Assembly: GCA_031363055.1 (NCBI GenBank)
Contig: JANLTP010000094.1
Span: forward strand, 1 to 11,428
Reading direction: 5' to 3'
Source of the DNA: JANLTP01 sp031363055
GTDB lineage: Bacteria > Pseudomonadota > Gammaproteobacteria > Burkholderiales > Burkholderiaceae_E
Length of the DNA stretch: 11,428 nucleotides
The position numbers and the translations under genes are program-made. Below, piece after piece: positions 1 to 8,610 of this stretch (its first letter is position 1; every line of letters starts with the position of its first letter). The notes beneath the pieces are model-generated. The model was not told where the DNA came from. It searched no databases and saw only the letters and a program-made list of their open reading frames with translations.

Positions 1-1
1 A

Positions 2-142
2 CAGGTGGGCTGGGGATTGCAGTTCGGTTCGATCGAGCGTCGCCCGGCATTCGAGCGCTATTGGGCGCGCATCGGCCAACGCGAAGCGGCCGTGCGAGCG
101 CGCAAGATCGATGACGCGCTGTTGCCGCCGGCCCCGACATAA
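2..142 (+). CDS. Glutathione S-transferase-like protein, C-terminal end (partial)
   Basis: Only the last 46 codons lie in the window. The reading frame is open from position 2 and ends at TAA 140-142; the start is off the left edge. The peptide contains WGLQFGSIERRPAFERYWAR followed by a helix rich in Arg and Ala (REAAVRARKIDDAL). This matches the C-terminal all-helical domain of bacterial glutathione S-transferases, where 'RPAF..Y..R' and a final 'R.AA.RA..ID' helix are typical. Such enzymes conjugate glutathione to electrophiles or act as glutathione-dependent peroxidases or isomerases in the cytoplasm. The catalytic N-terminal thioredoxin-like domain is not visible, so substrate class cannot be judged. 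The gene runs in the same direction as the sulfatase 117 bases downstream. The family call rests on a short tail. Confidence 0.72.
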   Translation, partial: QVGWGLQFGSIERRPAFERYWARIGQREAAVRARKIDDALLPPAPT

Positions 143-170
143 GCGACGAACTGATTCAAGTCAGGCCATC

Positions 171-200
171 TTGTTGAGCTCGGGGGAGAACCGATATAAA
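171..200 (+). promoter_or_regulatory. Candidate sigma-70-type promoter before the sulfatase gene
   Basis: The 117-base gap 143-259 contains TTGTTG (171-176), an 18-base spacer, then TATAAA (195-200). These resemble -35 and -10 boxes and would put the transcript start near 207, giving a leader of about 50 bases before the GTG at 260. TTGTTG is only a fair -35 box. The gap shows no obvious rho-independent terminator for the upstream GST-like gene, so read-through is also possible. Confidence 0.3.
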
Positions 201-259
201 TCGCTTGCGGGGGTTCTGCTAAAGTCGCGCTCAAAACAACCACACTGAGGAGACCCGCC

Positions 260-1804
260 GTGGCCGAATTCGATACGATTGCCTCGCCGACCGTGCGGGT
301 CGCCGACAACCTGGAGCCGGCGTTTGTTCATCCCGAACAAAAGGCGGCGGCGGCACGCAAGATCGCTGACTATGTCGCGCGGCGCGGACGGCGCCCGAAC
401 ATTTTGATCTTCATGATGGACGACGTCGGCTGGGGCGATTTCGGTTGCTACGGTGGCGGTGTGGCGATCGGCGCCCCGACGCCCAACTTCGACAAGTTGG
501 CGCGCGGTGGGCTGCAACTGACCTCGTGTTATTCAGAGCCCACTTGTTCGCCGTCGCGCGCCACCCTGTTGACTGGTCGCGTGCCGAATCGGCATGGTCT
601 TCATCGCCCGCCCATGTACGGCGAGCCGGGCGGCCTGCAGGGCGAAGTCACGATCGCCGAATTACTGTCCAAAGCCGGCTACAAGACTCAGGCGGTCGGC
701 AAATGGCATGTTGGTGAGAACGGCCCGTCGCAGCCGCAGAATGTCGGCTTCGATGACTTCTATGGCTTTCTGTCGGTGTCGGACATGTACAGCGAGTGGC
801 GCGATCCGGTGTTCTTCCCGGACATCGTCTATTCGGCGGCCCGCTCCGAGTGGCTCAAGAACATGCCGTTCAACAAGAGTTTTGTGCACGCCAGGCGCGG
901 CGGTGCGACCGAGAACGTCGAGGAAGTCACCATTCCGGTGCTCTCCATGCTCGACGAAAAATGGTGCAAGTATTCCGAGCAATTCATTGCGGCCCAGGTT
1001 GGCAGCAAGCAGCCCTGGCTGTTGTATCACTGCACACGCGGGGCGCACTTCGATAACTACCCACACAAGAAATTTCTCGGCAAATCACCGGCGCGCCATC
1101 CGTACAAGGACACCTTGCTCGAGCTCGATTCGATCATCAAACGACTGGTCGATAAATTGCGCAAGGGCGGCCAGCTCGAGGATACGCTGATCTTTGTGTC
1201 CTCCGATAACGGCCCGCATATGGAAACCTGGCCGGACGCGGCGTTCACACCGTTCCGCTGCTCGAAGGGCTCAACCTGGGAGGGTGGGGTGCGGGTGCCG
1301 GGGCTCATGTATTGGCCGGGCATGATCGAACCCGGTCAGCAAAGTGACGGCCTGTTCGATTTCAACGACCTGCTACCAACCGCGCTGTCGCTGGCGGATG
1401 CGCAGTCCCTGTTGCCTACTGATCGATACATTGACGGCGTCGATCAGAGCTCATTCCTGTTGACCGAAAACGGCTATTCGAATCGCAAGTACCACTACTA
1501 CTGGTTGCAGGACACGTTCTCGGGCCTGCGCTGTGGCGAATACAAGATGTTGCTGAGCTCAACCAGCGACGATGAGACCGATGCGTTCGGGCCGGGCGGG
1601 TTTACCGGTATCTTGCAAAAGCATGCCTATGCCAAGCTCTTTAATCTGTATCTCGACCCGAAGGAGCAGCATAACTACATGACGCGCAAGCTGTCCTATC
1701 AGGAGGCGTTTCAACTCGGCATTCGCCAACATTTGGGAACGTTTCGCAAGTACCCGCCGAAGAAGGTGATGGGCCTGGCGGTGGCCGATCCGCGCGTTAA
1801 ATGA
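260..1804 (+). CDS. Type I (formylglycine-dependent) arylsulfatase, no signal peptide
   Basis: A 514-residue member of the alkaline phosphatase/sulfatase superfamily that hydrolyses sulfate esters. The sequence shows the N-terminal metal site D54-D55 in MMDDVGWGD, the sulfatase signature C96-S-P-S-R100 with the following LLTGR, the GKWH motif (K148, H150), H263 in RGAHF, the second metal pair D316-N317 in SSDNGPH, and K336 followed by WEGGVRVP. In this family Cys96 is converted to C-alpha-formylglycine, the catalytic nucleophile; no formylglycine-generating enzyme is in the window. The first 45 residues are hydrophilic and charged with no membrane segment or cleavage site, so a cytoplasmic location is likely, as in Pseudomonas-type AtsA. 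The start is GTG at 260, supported by a purine-rich GAGGAGA at 247-253. Length is normal for the family. It ends 43 bases from the convergent jetD stop. The sulfated substrate cannot be deduced. Confidence 0.93.
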   Translation: MAEFDTIASPTVRVADNLEPAFVHPEQKAAAARKIADYVARRGRRPNILIFMMDDVGWGDFGCYGGGVAIGAPTPNFDKLARGGLQLTSCYSEPTCSPSRATLLTGRVPNRHGLHRPPMYGEPGGLQGEVTIAELLSKAGYKTQAVGKWHVGENGPSQPQNVGFDDFYGFLSVSDMYSEWRDPVFFPDIVYSAARSEWLKNMPFNKSFVHARRGGATENVEEVTIPVLSMLDEKWCKYSEQFIAAQVGSKQPWLLYHCTRGAHFDNYPHKKFLGKSPARHPYKDTLLELDSIIKRLVDKLRKGGQLEDTLIFVSSDNGPHMETWPDAAFTPFRCSKGSTWEGGVRVPGLMYWPGMIEPGQQSDGLFDFNDLLPTALSLADAQSLLPTDRYIDGVDQSSFLLTENGYSNRKYHYYWLQDTFSGLRCGEYKMLLSSTSDDETDAFGPGGFTGILQKHAYAKLFNLYLDPKEQHNYMTRKLSYQEAFQLGIRQHLGTFRKYPPKKVMGLAVADPRVK

Positions 1805-1847
1805 TCGCAAGGCCGTGGAGCCTGTCGGTGCGACGTCAACGCTATGA

Positions 1848-3023
1848 CTACAGCCGCGTCAACGCGTCAATCACCCACTGAAACCCGACATGTTCTTGCT
1901 CTAGTCGTAGTCGCTGGCGAATGCGATTGTCTCGCAGTTCGTTGTACAGAATACTTTCGATCTCGGTCAGATGGGGCAGATCGTGCAGCGCCTGAATCGG
2001 CTCCTCGCCCCAGTGCGCTTCGTGACGGCCCAAGGTCTCACGATCCATCAGGAATGACGATACGTGCGTGAATCGACGTCGTAGTTGGTCCAGGATCGCG
2101 AAGCCGTGGGTGTCGATATCGCCCCAGTAGCGAACACTGCAATCGGCCAGCCATAACGCATCGGCCAGGGCATCCCAGCCGTAACCTGCGCCGAAGACCA
2201 CGATCGCGCTCGCCGCCTTCGGGAACGCTAAAAAATTGGTTTCGTTCTCGGTAATAAAGACCCGTGTGACCGGCATGACCAAACTGGCGAAACTGTGCGC
2301 GTCGAGCGTGATGTCGGCCTGGGACGTGCATCCGGGCAGGATCGCCATTCGCTCATCGAGCACACGAAACCGAATCCGTGCGGGCTTATCCAGAAAACCG
2401 TACCGATGAGTGAACTGGCTGGTGCCGGCCCGGTCAGTGGCAATCGCGCTGGCAGGTAGCGCCAGATCGAGTAATTCAGCGAGTACCGCGCGATGCGCCT
2501 CGATAAACTTGCTATGCACACCCGCAATATCGACTTGACGAAGAAAGATCCCGGGGCGCGGGTGTTCCATCAGCCAGGCAACCACCGCCATCAGACGCGG
2601 CCATTGATCGGCCAACTCAAGAGCCAGCAGCGGGCGCTTTTCCAACCACGGCATCAGCATAGGCAGATTGCTGCGAGTCCGATCGACCAGCTTTAACAGA
2701 AGCTGCGCATCGTGGCGTTTTCCGAGCCAGGTCAATGCAGCGTCCATCGATTCAACCCAGACCTGCGTCGGCAATCGTTGTAGACCCTGGACGCGGTGCT
2801 GAACGGGCCGCCATTCGAGGCGAATATGCGGCACTGCCGCTAACGCTGCGCTCCATTCGCGAACCGCGTCGAATCGTTCGGTGATGTCAGTCGAACTCGG
2901 CCCCTTGAGCAGCAAGCGCAGGGGCCAGTCCCCTTCGCCCGTCACCAGCAGCCGAGGCAACTGTCCACGCGTCCAGAGCCGCGCAAGCTGCGCCTTCAGC
3001 TCCAACGCGGTAGTCCAGCTCAC
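1848..3023 (-). CDS. jetD: Wadjet type I nuclease subunit JetD (DUF3322 + DUF2220, Toprim-like)
   Basis: A 391-residue protein. The N-terminal half (about 1-185) fits DUF3322, including the QVDIAGVHSKFIE stretch at 163-174. The C-terminal half fits DUF2220, a topoisomerase VI/Spo11-like Toprim fold, with the acidic ITENETNFLAFP loop (E259, E261), the hallmark YWGDIDTHG (D302, D304, H306) and the terminal RLEQE (E375, E377) region. In Wadjet (JetABCD, also MksFEBG) JetD is the endonuclease subunit that cuts small circular plasmids after the JetABC motor has extruded the DNA. It is the last gene of the cluster. The GTG start at 3023 lies 13 bases after the jetC stop. No ATG is in frame upstream and only a weak ribosome site is visible, so coupling to jetC is likely. 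The stop TAG (1848-1850) faces the sulfatase gene across 43 bases (1805-1847). That gap has only tiny 4-bp stems and no T-run, so no terminator is called. Confidence 0.95.
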   Translation of the reverse strand: MSWTTALELKAQLARLWTRGQLPRLLVTGEGDWPLRLLLKGPSSTDITERFDAVREWSAALAAVPHIRLEWRPVQHRVQGLQRLPTQVWVESMDAALTWLGKRHDAQLLLKLVDRTRSNLPMLMPWLEKRPLLALELADQWPRLMAVVAWLMEHPRPGIFLRQVDIAGVHSKFIEAHRAVLAELLDLALPASAIATDRAGTSQFTHRYGFLDKPARIRFRVLDERMAILPGCTSQADITLDAHSFASLVMPVTRVFITENETNFLAFPKAASAIVVFGAGYGWDALADALWLADCSVRYWGDIDTHGFAILDQLRRRFTHVSSFLMDRETLGRHEAHWGEEPIQALHDLPHLTEIESILYNELRDNRIRQRLRLEQEHVGFQWVIDALTRL

Positions 3024-3036
3024 GCGCTGGTCCAGC

Positions 3037-6000
3037 TCATGGCGTTGCGTGTAGGGCGGTGAGTGCGGCGCCGGTGGTTGCGTGCTGCGCTTTCTGTGCC
3101 TGATACTCCTCGATACTCAAGTTGCGCAGCTTCGAGGCGCGGCCGCCCTCGTTGTGCACAAAACCGACGCTCGCCACGAACGGCTCGATGATGTGAATCT
3201 TCTGCAGCGGCGTGATGATCAGCAGTTGCAAATTCAACTGCTGAAAGAGCTTCAAGCCGTATTGCGCCGACTCGTCGGAGCCGCGCCCGAACGCTTCATC
3301 GATGACCACGAAGCGAAACGAGCGCGAACGAACAGCACCCCACTCCAGGCCAAACTGATAGGCCAGGCTGGCGGCCAATATCGTATAGGCCAACTTCTCC
3401 TTCTGGCCGCCCGACTTGCCGCCCGAGTCCGAGTAGTGCTCGTACTCGCTGTTGTCCTCGCGCCAGCGTTCACTGGCGGCAAACAGGAACCAGTTGCGCA
3501 CGTCGGCGACCTTCGCAGTCCAGCGTCGATCCAACTCCGACAGGCCGTCGCGACCGCGAAAACGGTCGATGATGCGTTTGACCTGCAGGAACTTGTTCTC
3601 GGAATACTGTGCGTCGTCCGAACCGGTCAGCGCGCCCTCGGTACAGGCACGCAACTCGCCTTGAAAGTCGCGAATCTCGGCATCCGGGCTGATTTGCGAC
3701 TCGAGGACAATGTAGCGTCCCGCGTTGTAGTCAATCTGCGTCAGCGACTCGTTGATTCGTCCGATCCGCTCCTTGATGGTTTCACGCTCGCGCGCCAATT
3801 GCGCATTGAAGTTGGCGATCTCGTTGATCGTGTTGACGTTCAGCAGCTCCTTGAAGCGCGCGACGAAGCGCGGCAAGTCGTCGCGGTTCAGTTGTTCAAG
3901 CAATTTGCCGTATTCGAAGGCAGCGTCCAGACTGGCATCGATTTCGGCGGTGTCGAGCTTGAACTCGTCCTTGAAGGCGGACATGCCCTTGATGATCTTC
4001 TCAGTCAGGCGATCCAATTTTCTCTGTTCCGAATCGATGTGGGCCTGTAGCCACTTGCGCACCTCTTGTTCGTAGTTATCGCAAGACTCCACGGTCAACT
4101 GATGCTCGCCCAGGGCATCGCGGTGTATGACCTGCAGGCGCAGCGCTTGCGCCTCACTCAGAGCTGCGTCATTCAGCAGCAGCGTTTGCTGTTGCAGGGC
4201 TTGAGCATCGCTGCGACGTTGTTCAAGTCTCGATCGCTTATCCTTGGCTGATTCGAGTTCCTGTTCGAGCTTAGTCAATGAACGCTGCGCCTCGCCGAGC
4301 CGTTGACCCAATTGCTTGAGCATGTCCGAGGCTGACGCCAGCCGCTCTCGCTCGTCGACCAGGTTGGCAATCTCGGTGGCGATACTGCCCCAATCCAGTT
4401 CGTCGAAGGCGACAAATTCCTCCAGCTTGGTGAGCGCTTCAAGCCGGCTCTCCAGCCGCTTTCTCTCCATCTGGGTCTTGCCGATCAGGCTGGCCAGGTC
4501 GGCCAATCGCGCCTCCATTTGATGACGCCTGGCTTCAAGTGCCGCGATCTTGGCCGTGTTGGTCCATCCGAGCACAAAGCGGCTGCGGTCATCGATGCGA
4601 TGTCGGTCGTCCTTCTCGTGGCGCCCGCTCGGATCCTTGATTTGGCCCGCGACAGTAATCGCTCGGGTCTCGCGCCGGAACTGTTCATGGGTGGTGCAGC
4701 AGGCGACGTCGAAGCGACGCGCCAACTCGCGTTCAAGCCAGTCGTAGAACTCGGAATCGGGCTTGACCGCCAGTTTGCGAGCCAGCGAATCGCGGTGCAA
4801 ATCGGGTCGAGTTTCGGCATTGCCTTGGCGTCGGGCACGCACATGAAAATACACTAATCGGCCGCGCAAATGACTGCGGTCGACCCATTCAGCGACTGCT
4901 TTGTAATGCGTCTCGGGGACCAGCAGCGACAGGCCAAAACCGCGCAGCAGCCGCTCGGCTGCGCCTTCCCAGGTGCGATCTTCGTCACGTACCTGGATCA
5001 ACTCACCGGCAAACGGCATCTCCTGTTCGGTCAGACCGAGCGCACCGCTCAAGGCCGCTCGAATCTGAATCTGCTGATCGTCGATGTTGCTTCGCCGCCG
5101 CTTCAAACTGTCAATTTCGGCGCTCAGCGCCTCGTGCTCGAGCTTGCCTTGTCGCAAGGTGACGCCATGTTCGGTTAACGCGTTTTGCAGTTCGGCGTCG
5201 CGTTCACGCAGTTCATCGCGCAGAACCTTGAAATGACGGCGCTGGTCAGTAAAGGCATCGGCCTCGGTCTGGGCCGGTTCGCCTAGCGCCGCTGTCAGTT
5301 CACCATACCGACGCGCCTTGGTCTGGCGTGCCTCGCGCAGCGCCTCCCGTGCCTTGATCTCGATGGCCAGTCGCTCAAGGCGATCGCCGCCGTTTTGATT
5401 GATAGCCTGTTTGAGCTCATCGATCTGAACCCGATGTTCATCGAGGTGTGTTTCGACGCGCCTGACTTGTGCGTCAATTCGTTGCCAGTCATCGGCCAGC
5501 AGGGTGAGTCGCCGCTCGAGCAGCCCAGATTTGATCTGCGCGAAATAGCCGCGCAGCGCCTCGCGACAGCGGCGCAGCTCCTCGGCCTCGGTAACCAGCG
5601 CCGCATGCCGGTCGCAGTCCGCCACCAAGGGAGTCAACAACTCGAGCTGACGCTGCGCCTTGAGCACGGCCTGGTGGGCTCGATTCAGGTCGTCGAAGTG
5701 GCTGATCAGCGCCTGGATGCGCGGCGCAACATCAAACGGCTCGAGCATATGGCTGCGCACGAAATCGGTCAGGTTGCCGACCGATTTCATTGACACGGTC
5801 TGATGGAACAACTCAAGCGCCTGATCGTTGTCGATACCGAAGCGCCGCCGGAACCAGGCGCCATATTTCGGGAAGCTGTCCTCAATTTCGACGTTGGCGG
5901 TGCGCAGCCGCTTGCGCAGTTGCGTCATGTCGGAACCGAAGTTGGCGAAGTCGGTCGCGATAGCGAGCTCGCGCTCCGCTCCGACATAAATGCGTGCCGG

Positions 6001-6447
6001 TTGGCCCTGCGCCTCCTTCATCCAGAACACCTGTGCCAAGGTGACGGTTTGATCGTATCCGGCGTTATGGAAGACGCCCAAAATAACCGAGTAGCTGTTT
6101 TGACCGCGCAAGCTCACGGGTTTGGCGGCACCGGTGGTTTCATTGCGCTCCGACTTGTAATGACCGAGCACATACGAGCGCAAGGTGCGCTCCTTGCTGT
6201 CGGCGCCAGCAGCCTTGTTGTAGGCGACGCGCTGGGCCGGCACCAGCAAGGTTGTGACCGCATCGACCAGGGTCGATTTTCCTGACCCGATGTCGCCGGT
6301 GAGCAACCCGTTCCGACCATCAAGTTGCAGCGCCCAAACGCGGCCATCAAACGTGCCCCAGTTCAGCACTTCGAGCCGCTTCAAGCGAAAGCCTGACAAA
6401 GTGTCGTCGGCAGCGAAGTTCAAACCGAGCGAAAGCGGCTCATTCAT
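3037..6447 (-). CDS. jetC: Wadjet SMC-like ATPase JetC (MukB/MksB-type)
   Basis: A 1136-residue SMC/MukB-type ATPase, the motor of the Wadjet plasmid-restriction complex. Near the N terminus is the Walker A loop G51-D-I-G-S-G-K57-S-T. Two long charged, Leu/Arg/Glu-rich coiled-coil arms (about 245-465 and 635-900) flank a non-coil hinge-like region (about 470-630). The C-terminal head has the signature SGGKSGGQKEK (1008-1018) and Walker B FVVIDEAF (D1050, catalytic-type E1051) followed by a D-loop (GRGSDE). All parts needed for ATP-driven loop extrusion look intact. The chosen ATG at 6447 overlaps the jetB stop by 8 bases and has a good ribosome site, AGGTGG at 6458-6453, 5 bases ahead. A longer start (ATG at 6468, +7 residues) has no such site. 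Gene order and spacing (jetB overlapping, jetD 13 bases on) match Wadjet operons. A chromosomal MukB is unlikely because MukEF are absent and DUF3375/4194/2220 partners are present. Confidence 0.96.
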   Translation of the reverse strand: MNEPLSLGLNFAADDTLSGFRLKRLEVLNWGTFDGRVWALQLDGRNGLLTGDIGSGKSTLVDAVTTLLVPAQRVAYNKAAGADSKERTLRSYVLGHYKSERNETTGAAKPVSLRGQNSYSVILGVFHNAGYDQTVTLAQVFWMKEAQGQPARIYVGAERELAIATDFANFGSDMTQLRKRLRTANVEIEDSFPKYGAWFRRRFGIDNDQALELFHQTVSMKSVGNLTDFVRSHMLEPFDVAPRIQALISHFDDLNRAHQAVLKAQRQLELLTPLVADCDRHAALVTEAEELRRCREALRGYFAQIKSGLLERRLTLLADDWQRIDAQVRRVETHLDEHRVQIDELKQAINQNGGDRLERLAIEIKAREALREARQTKARRYGELTAALGEPAQTEADAFTDQRRHFKVLRDELRERDAELQNALTEHGVTLRQGKLEHEALSAEIDSLKRRRSNIDDQQIQIRAALSGALGLTEQEMPFAGELIQVRDEDRTWEGAAERLLRGFGLSLLVPETHYKAVAEWVDRSHLRGRLVYFHVRARRQGNAETRPDLHRDSLARKLAVKPDSEFYDWLERELARRFDVACCTTHEQFRRETRAITVAGQIKDPSGRHEKDDRHRIDDRSRFVLGWTNTAKIAALEARRHQMEARLADLASLIGKTQMERKRLESRLEALTKLEEFVAFDELDWGSIATEIANLVDERERLASASDMLKQLGQRLGEAQRSLTKLEQELESAKDKRSRLEQRRSDAQALQQQTLLLNDAALSEAQALRLQVIHRDALGEHQLTVESCDNYEQEVRKWLQAHIDSEQRKLDRLTEKIIKGMSAFKDEFKLDTAEIDASLDAAFEYGKLLEQLNRDDLPRFVARFKELLNVNTINEIANFNAQLARERETIKERIGRINESLTQIDYNAGRYIVLESQISPDAEIRDFQGELRACTEGALTGSDDAQYSENKFLQVKRIIDRFRGRDGLSELDRRWTAKVADVRNWFLFAASERWREDNSEYEHYSDSGGKSGGQKEKLAYTILAASLAYQFGLEWGAVRSRSFRFVVIDEAFGRGSDESAQYGLKLFQQLNLQLLIITPLQKIHIIEPFVASVGFVHNEGGRASKLRNLSIEEYQAQKAQHATTGAALTALHATP

Positions 6448-7126
6448 CCGTGCCACCTGCAGCCGCATTGCCGCTGATCAATTGCGTGTGATAGGCCGCC
6501 AAGCGGGCGTCGAAATCGGCCAGCCACTGCGCGTCGACGAACGCCTTGAGAATTCGCCGCACTTCGTAGCTGGCTGGACCCGCCGCTGAGCTGCCGGCTG
6601 GCTTTAAGCGCCGCAGAAAACCGAGGTCGACGACCCTGTTGAGGTGGGTTTCGATCTGGTCAATCAGTTTCGCTTCGTTGTTGCTGTCGGGTAAAAACAC
6701 GCGTACGAGCTCGACGATGTCGTCGCGCGTCAGTATCAGGCGCGTGTCGCTGCCGCCGGCATCGAACTCGGCCAGCTTTTTGCGCAACAGCGCCAGCAGC
6801 AAGCTGACCGGGAAGGACAACGGCCGCCGCGCCACCAGGCGCGCCACCCGAGGTCCGGCTTCATCGTCGGCATCGATCAGCTCAGGGCGGCTTTTCAGAA
6901 ACGCATAACCTTCGGACTCGTCAAGCACAAGCTCCAGCCCGAGTACCGCAACAAAATCGCGTACCCGCGCCTGCAGGTTCATCAGGTTGCCCCATAGGCG
7001 TTCATCGCCGTCGCGATAAATCACCCCCTTCAGCAAGGTAATCGCCAGCGTCGATAGTTCAGCCTGACCGCCTGGTGCGCGAGATGCTGAGCTATCCGAG
7101 ACGGCTTGAGTGTGTTCTTCGCTCAT
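6440..7126 (-). CDS. jetB: Wadjet kite-like subunit JetB (DUF4194)
   Basis: A 228-residue protein matching DUF4194, the MukE/MksE-like 'kite' subunit that binds the kleisin JetA and the DNA. After a polar, Ser-rich N-terminal tail (about 1-22), the core reads LAITLLKGVIYRDGDERLWG and then contains LVLDESEGYAFLKSRPE and RPLSFPVSLLLALLRKKLAEF, typical of the winged-helix fold of this family. A second winged-helix portion near the C terminus (DLGFLRRLK, then YEVRRILKAFVDAQWL) is also present. The ATG at 7126 begins one base after the jetA stop. The frame stays open to 7207, but those 27 extra residues would lie inside jetA and look like read-through of its antiparallel codons. No clear ribosome site precedes 7126, so translation is probably coupled to jetA. 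Its stop overlaps the jetC start. Confidence 0.93.
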   Translation of the reverse strand: MSEEHTQAVSDSSASRAPGGQAELSTLAITLLKGVIYRDGDERLWGNLMNLQARVRDFVAVLGLELVLDESEGYAFLKSRPELIDADDEAGPRVARLVARRPLSFPVSLLLALLRKKLAEFDAGGSDTRLILTRDDIVELVRVFLPDSNNEAKLIDQIETHLNRVVDLGFLRRLKPAGSSAAGPASYEVRRILKAFVDAQWLADFDARLAAYHTQLISGNAAAGGTDE

Positions 7127-7127
7127 C

Positions 7128-8591
7128 TTATCGGACAAAAATGACGCGCTGCAAGCGCGCTTGACGTCGCGCCGCCGTACCGTCGCGCAACGCTGCGTCC
7201 CAAACAATCAGATCCGATTTGTCCTCGTCGACGACGGTCTTGAACGCTTCGCTGCCTAACTGCAAATAGCTCACCAACTCGGCCAGGCCATGTTGCAAAG
7301 GTTGTCGGTCGACCAATTCACGCAGGGTGACTTGCGAACGTATTTGCAAGGCTTGTCGGATATGCCGGGTCAGGCGCGCCTTATCCACCACGATCTGACC
7401 GTAAAGCGCCGATGCGTCCGGTTGATCGTCGTCGAGTTGAAGTTCGAGGTCGGCGATCAAGGGTTTGAGGGGTGGCGTGTAGAGCGGACGTTCGATCGCC
7501 AGCTCTATCGTCGCTGCCGGCTCGGCGATAGTCATCAGATTCCCCGGCGGCGCGTCGTGAAATGTCTCGCGCAGCGCCAGTGCCTTGGTCTCGATGCCGT
7601 GCAGGATGTCCATGATGCGGCGATTCTCAAGCCACGCCTGATCGTCGAGAAAGCGCCGCAGTTGCTGCGATAGTTGCGCGACGGTGCGCTGGGTGTGCTC
7701 GCCGGCCTCCAGCCAATCGTAGTGCACACGCCGGGTGCGCGCATCGGGTTTGAGATCAGCGACGGCGGGCAGGGCCAGCACCCGGTCGAGCAGTTCGGTG
7801 AGTTCGTCTTGGCGACGACTCGACATTAGAAAGTCCCAGAACGCACGAAAGCTCTTGCCCTGGTCGGAGTCGCCGATCGCATCGCGCTCGCCCATGATTT
7901 CTTCGAGTAACGAGCCTTTTGCGCCTTCCCACAACGCAATCCGCTCGCGCACCTTGCGGTCCAATTGCCGGAAGTTTTGTTCGACTTCGCGAAAATCGGT
8001 CAACAATTCGCGAGCCAACTGCGTGAACTGCTGGAAGCGATCTTTCAGTGCCGTGTCGTCGAGAATCGGCACATCGCCCGCCTGCACCCGCGCAATTTCG
8101 GCGTCGAGCTCGGCACGGCGTTTGTTCAATTCGATAATCCTCTTGGCGGGGTCGGTTTCGCTGCCCTCGCTCATCTGCTTGAGCAACTCGAAGAGGGTCA
8201 TCAGCCGTGACTCGGTGCCCACAAAACTGCGCTCGGACAGTTGGCCGAGCCAGGCGATTGCCCGCTCGGTAGCCGGCGTCAAATCGAACTGCGGCTCGTC
8301 GGTGCCGGGCCGATAGAATTTTCGCAGCCAACCCTTGTCAGGGGCGGCCCAGTCGTTCAGATATTCGAGCGCCGATTTCGGGAACGTCGTCTCGCCCAAT
8401 TGCTGGCGCAGGGCATAGAGTTCGTCTTCGAGCGACTCGGCCAGATCGGCGGCCGCCATCACGCGCACATTGGGTGCTACAAAAATGCGATCGAGAAAAC
8501 TCGCCACCAGGGGCGCGTGGTCCGAGCGCAAGAGGCGCCAGGCTGGATGGTGGCTGCGCAAAACTTCGAGGGTGGTGAAATCTAGGGCCAT
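7128..8591 (-). CDS. jetA: Wadjet kleisin-like subunit JetA (DUF3375)
   Basis: A 487-residue DUF3375 protein, the MukF/MksF-like kleisin that bridges the JetC heads and carries JetB. The N terminus (residues 8-34: LEVLRSHHPAWRLLRSDHAP followed by LVASFLDRIF) is the characteristic opening of this family. A winged-helix-like region follows (about 70-135, with a WL.K.Y-type stretch at 88-93). Helical and coiled segments follow at about 147-172 and 180-225, and a C-terminal domain ends the protein. The ATG at 8591 is preferred because it starts directly at the conserved MALDFTTLEVLR. An in-frame TTG at 8627 would add 12 unconserved residues and run into vapC. Only 19 bases (8592-8610) separate it from the vapC stop, and that gap has no recognisable Shine-Dalgarno sequence, which suggests translational coupling to vapC. 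Presence of DUF3375 with DUF4194 and DUF3322-DUF2220 marks this as a type I Wadjet. Confidence 0.94.
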   Translation of the reverse strand: MALDFTTLEVLRSHHPAWRLLRSDHAPLVASFLDRIFVAPNVRVMAAADLAESLEDELYALRQQLGETTFPKSALEYLNDWAAPDKGWLRKFYRPGTDEPQFDLTPATERAIAWLGQLSERSFVGTESRLMTLFELLKQMSEGSETDPAKRIIELNKRRAELDAEIARVQAGDVPILDDTALKDRFQQFTQLARELLTDFREVEQNFRQLDRKVRERIALWEGAKGSLLEEIMGERDAIGDSDQGKSFRAFWDFLMSSRRQDELTELLDRVLALPAVADLKPDARTRRVHYDWLEAGEHTQRTVAQLSQQLRRFLDDQAWLENRRIMDILHGIETKALALRETFHDAPPGNLMTIAEPAATIELAIERPLYTPPLKPLIADLELQLDDDQPDASALYGQIVVDKARLTRHIRQALQIRSQVTLRELVDRQPLQHGLAELVSYLQLGSEAFKTVVDEDKSDLIVWDAALRDGTAARRQARLQRVIFVR

Positions 8592-8610
8592 TGCTGTTCG
8601 ATCAAGACGG

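Noticed and set aside
1805..1847. Possible bidirectional terminator between the sulfatase and jetD
   Set aside because: Only 4-bp stems (AGGC/GCCT, GTCG/CGAC) and no T-run on either strand.
3082..4050. Long open frame (322 codons) on the plus strand opposite jetC
   Set aside because: It lies wholly antisense to the conserved JetC C-terminal coding region, its product has no recognisable domain, and long antisense frames are expected in GC-rich coiled-coil genes.
5803..6285. Open frame of 160 codons on the plus strand opposite the JetC head
   Set aside because: Antisense to Walker A-containing jetC sequence, with no ribosome site or domain signal.
3037..6447. Housekeeping MukB chromosome-condensation protein
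   Set aside because: MukE and MukF are not present; the partners DUF3375, DUF4194 and DUF3322-DUF2220 identify Wadjet.
7127..7207. Longer jetB start giving 27 more residues
   Set aside because: The extension overlaps jetA by about 80 bases and is Arg/Cys-rich without family similarity; ATG 7126 directly after the jetA stop fits better.
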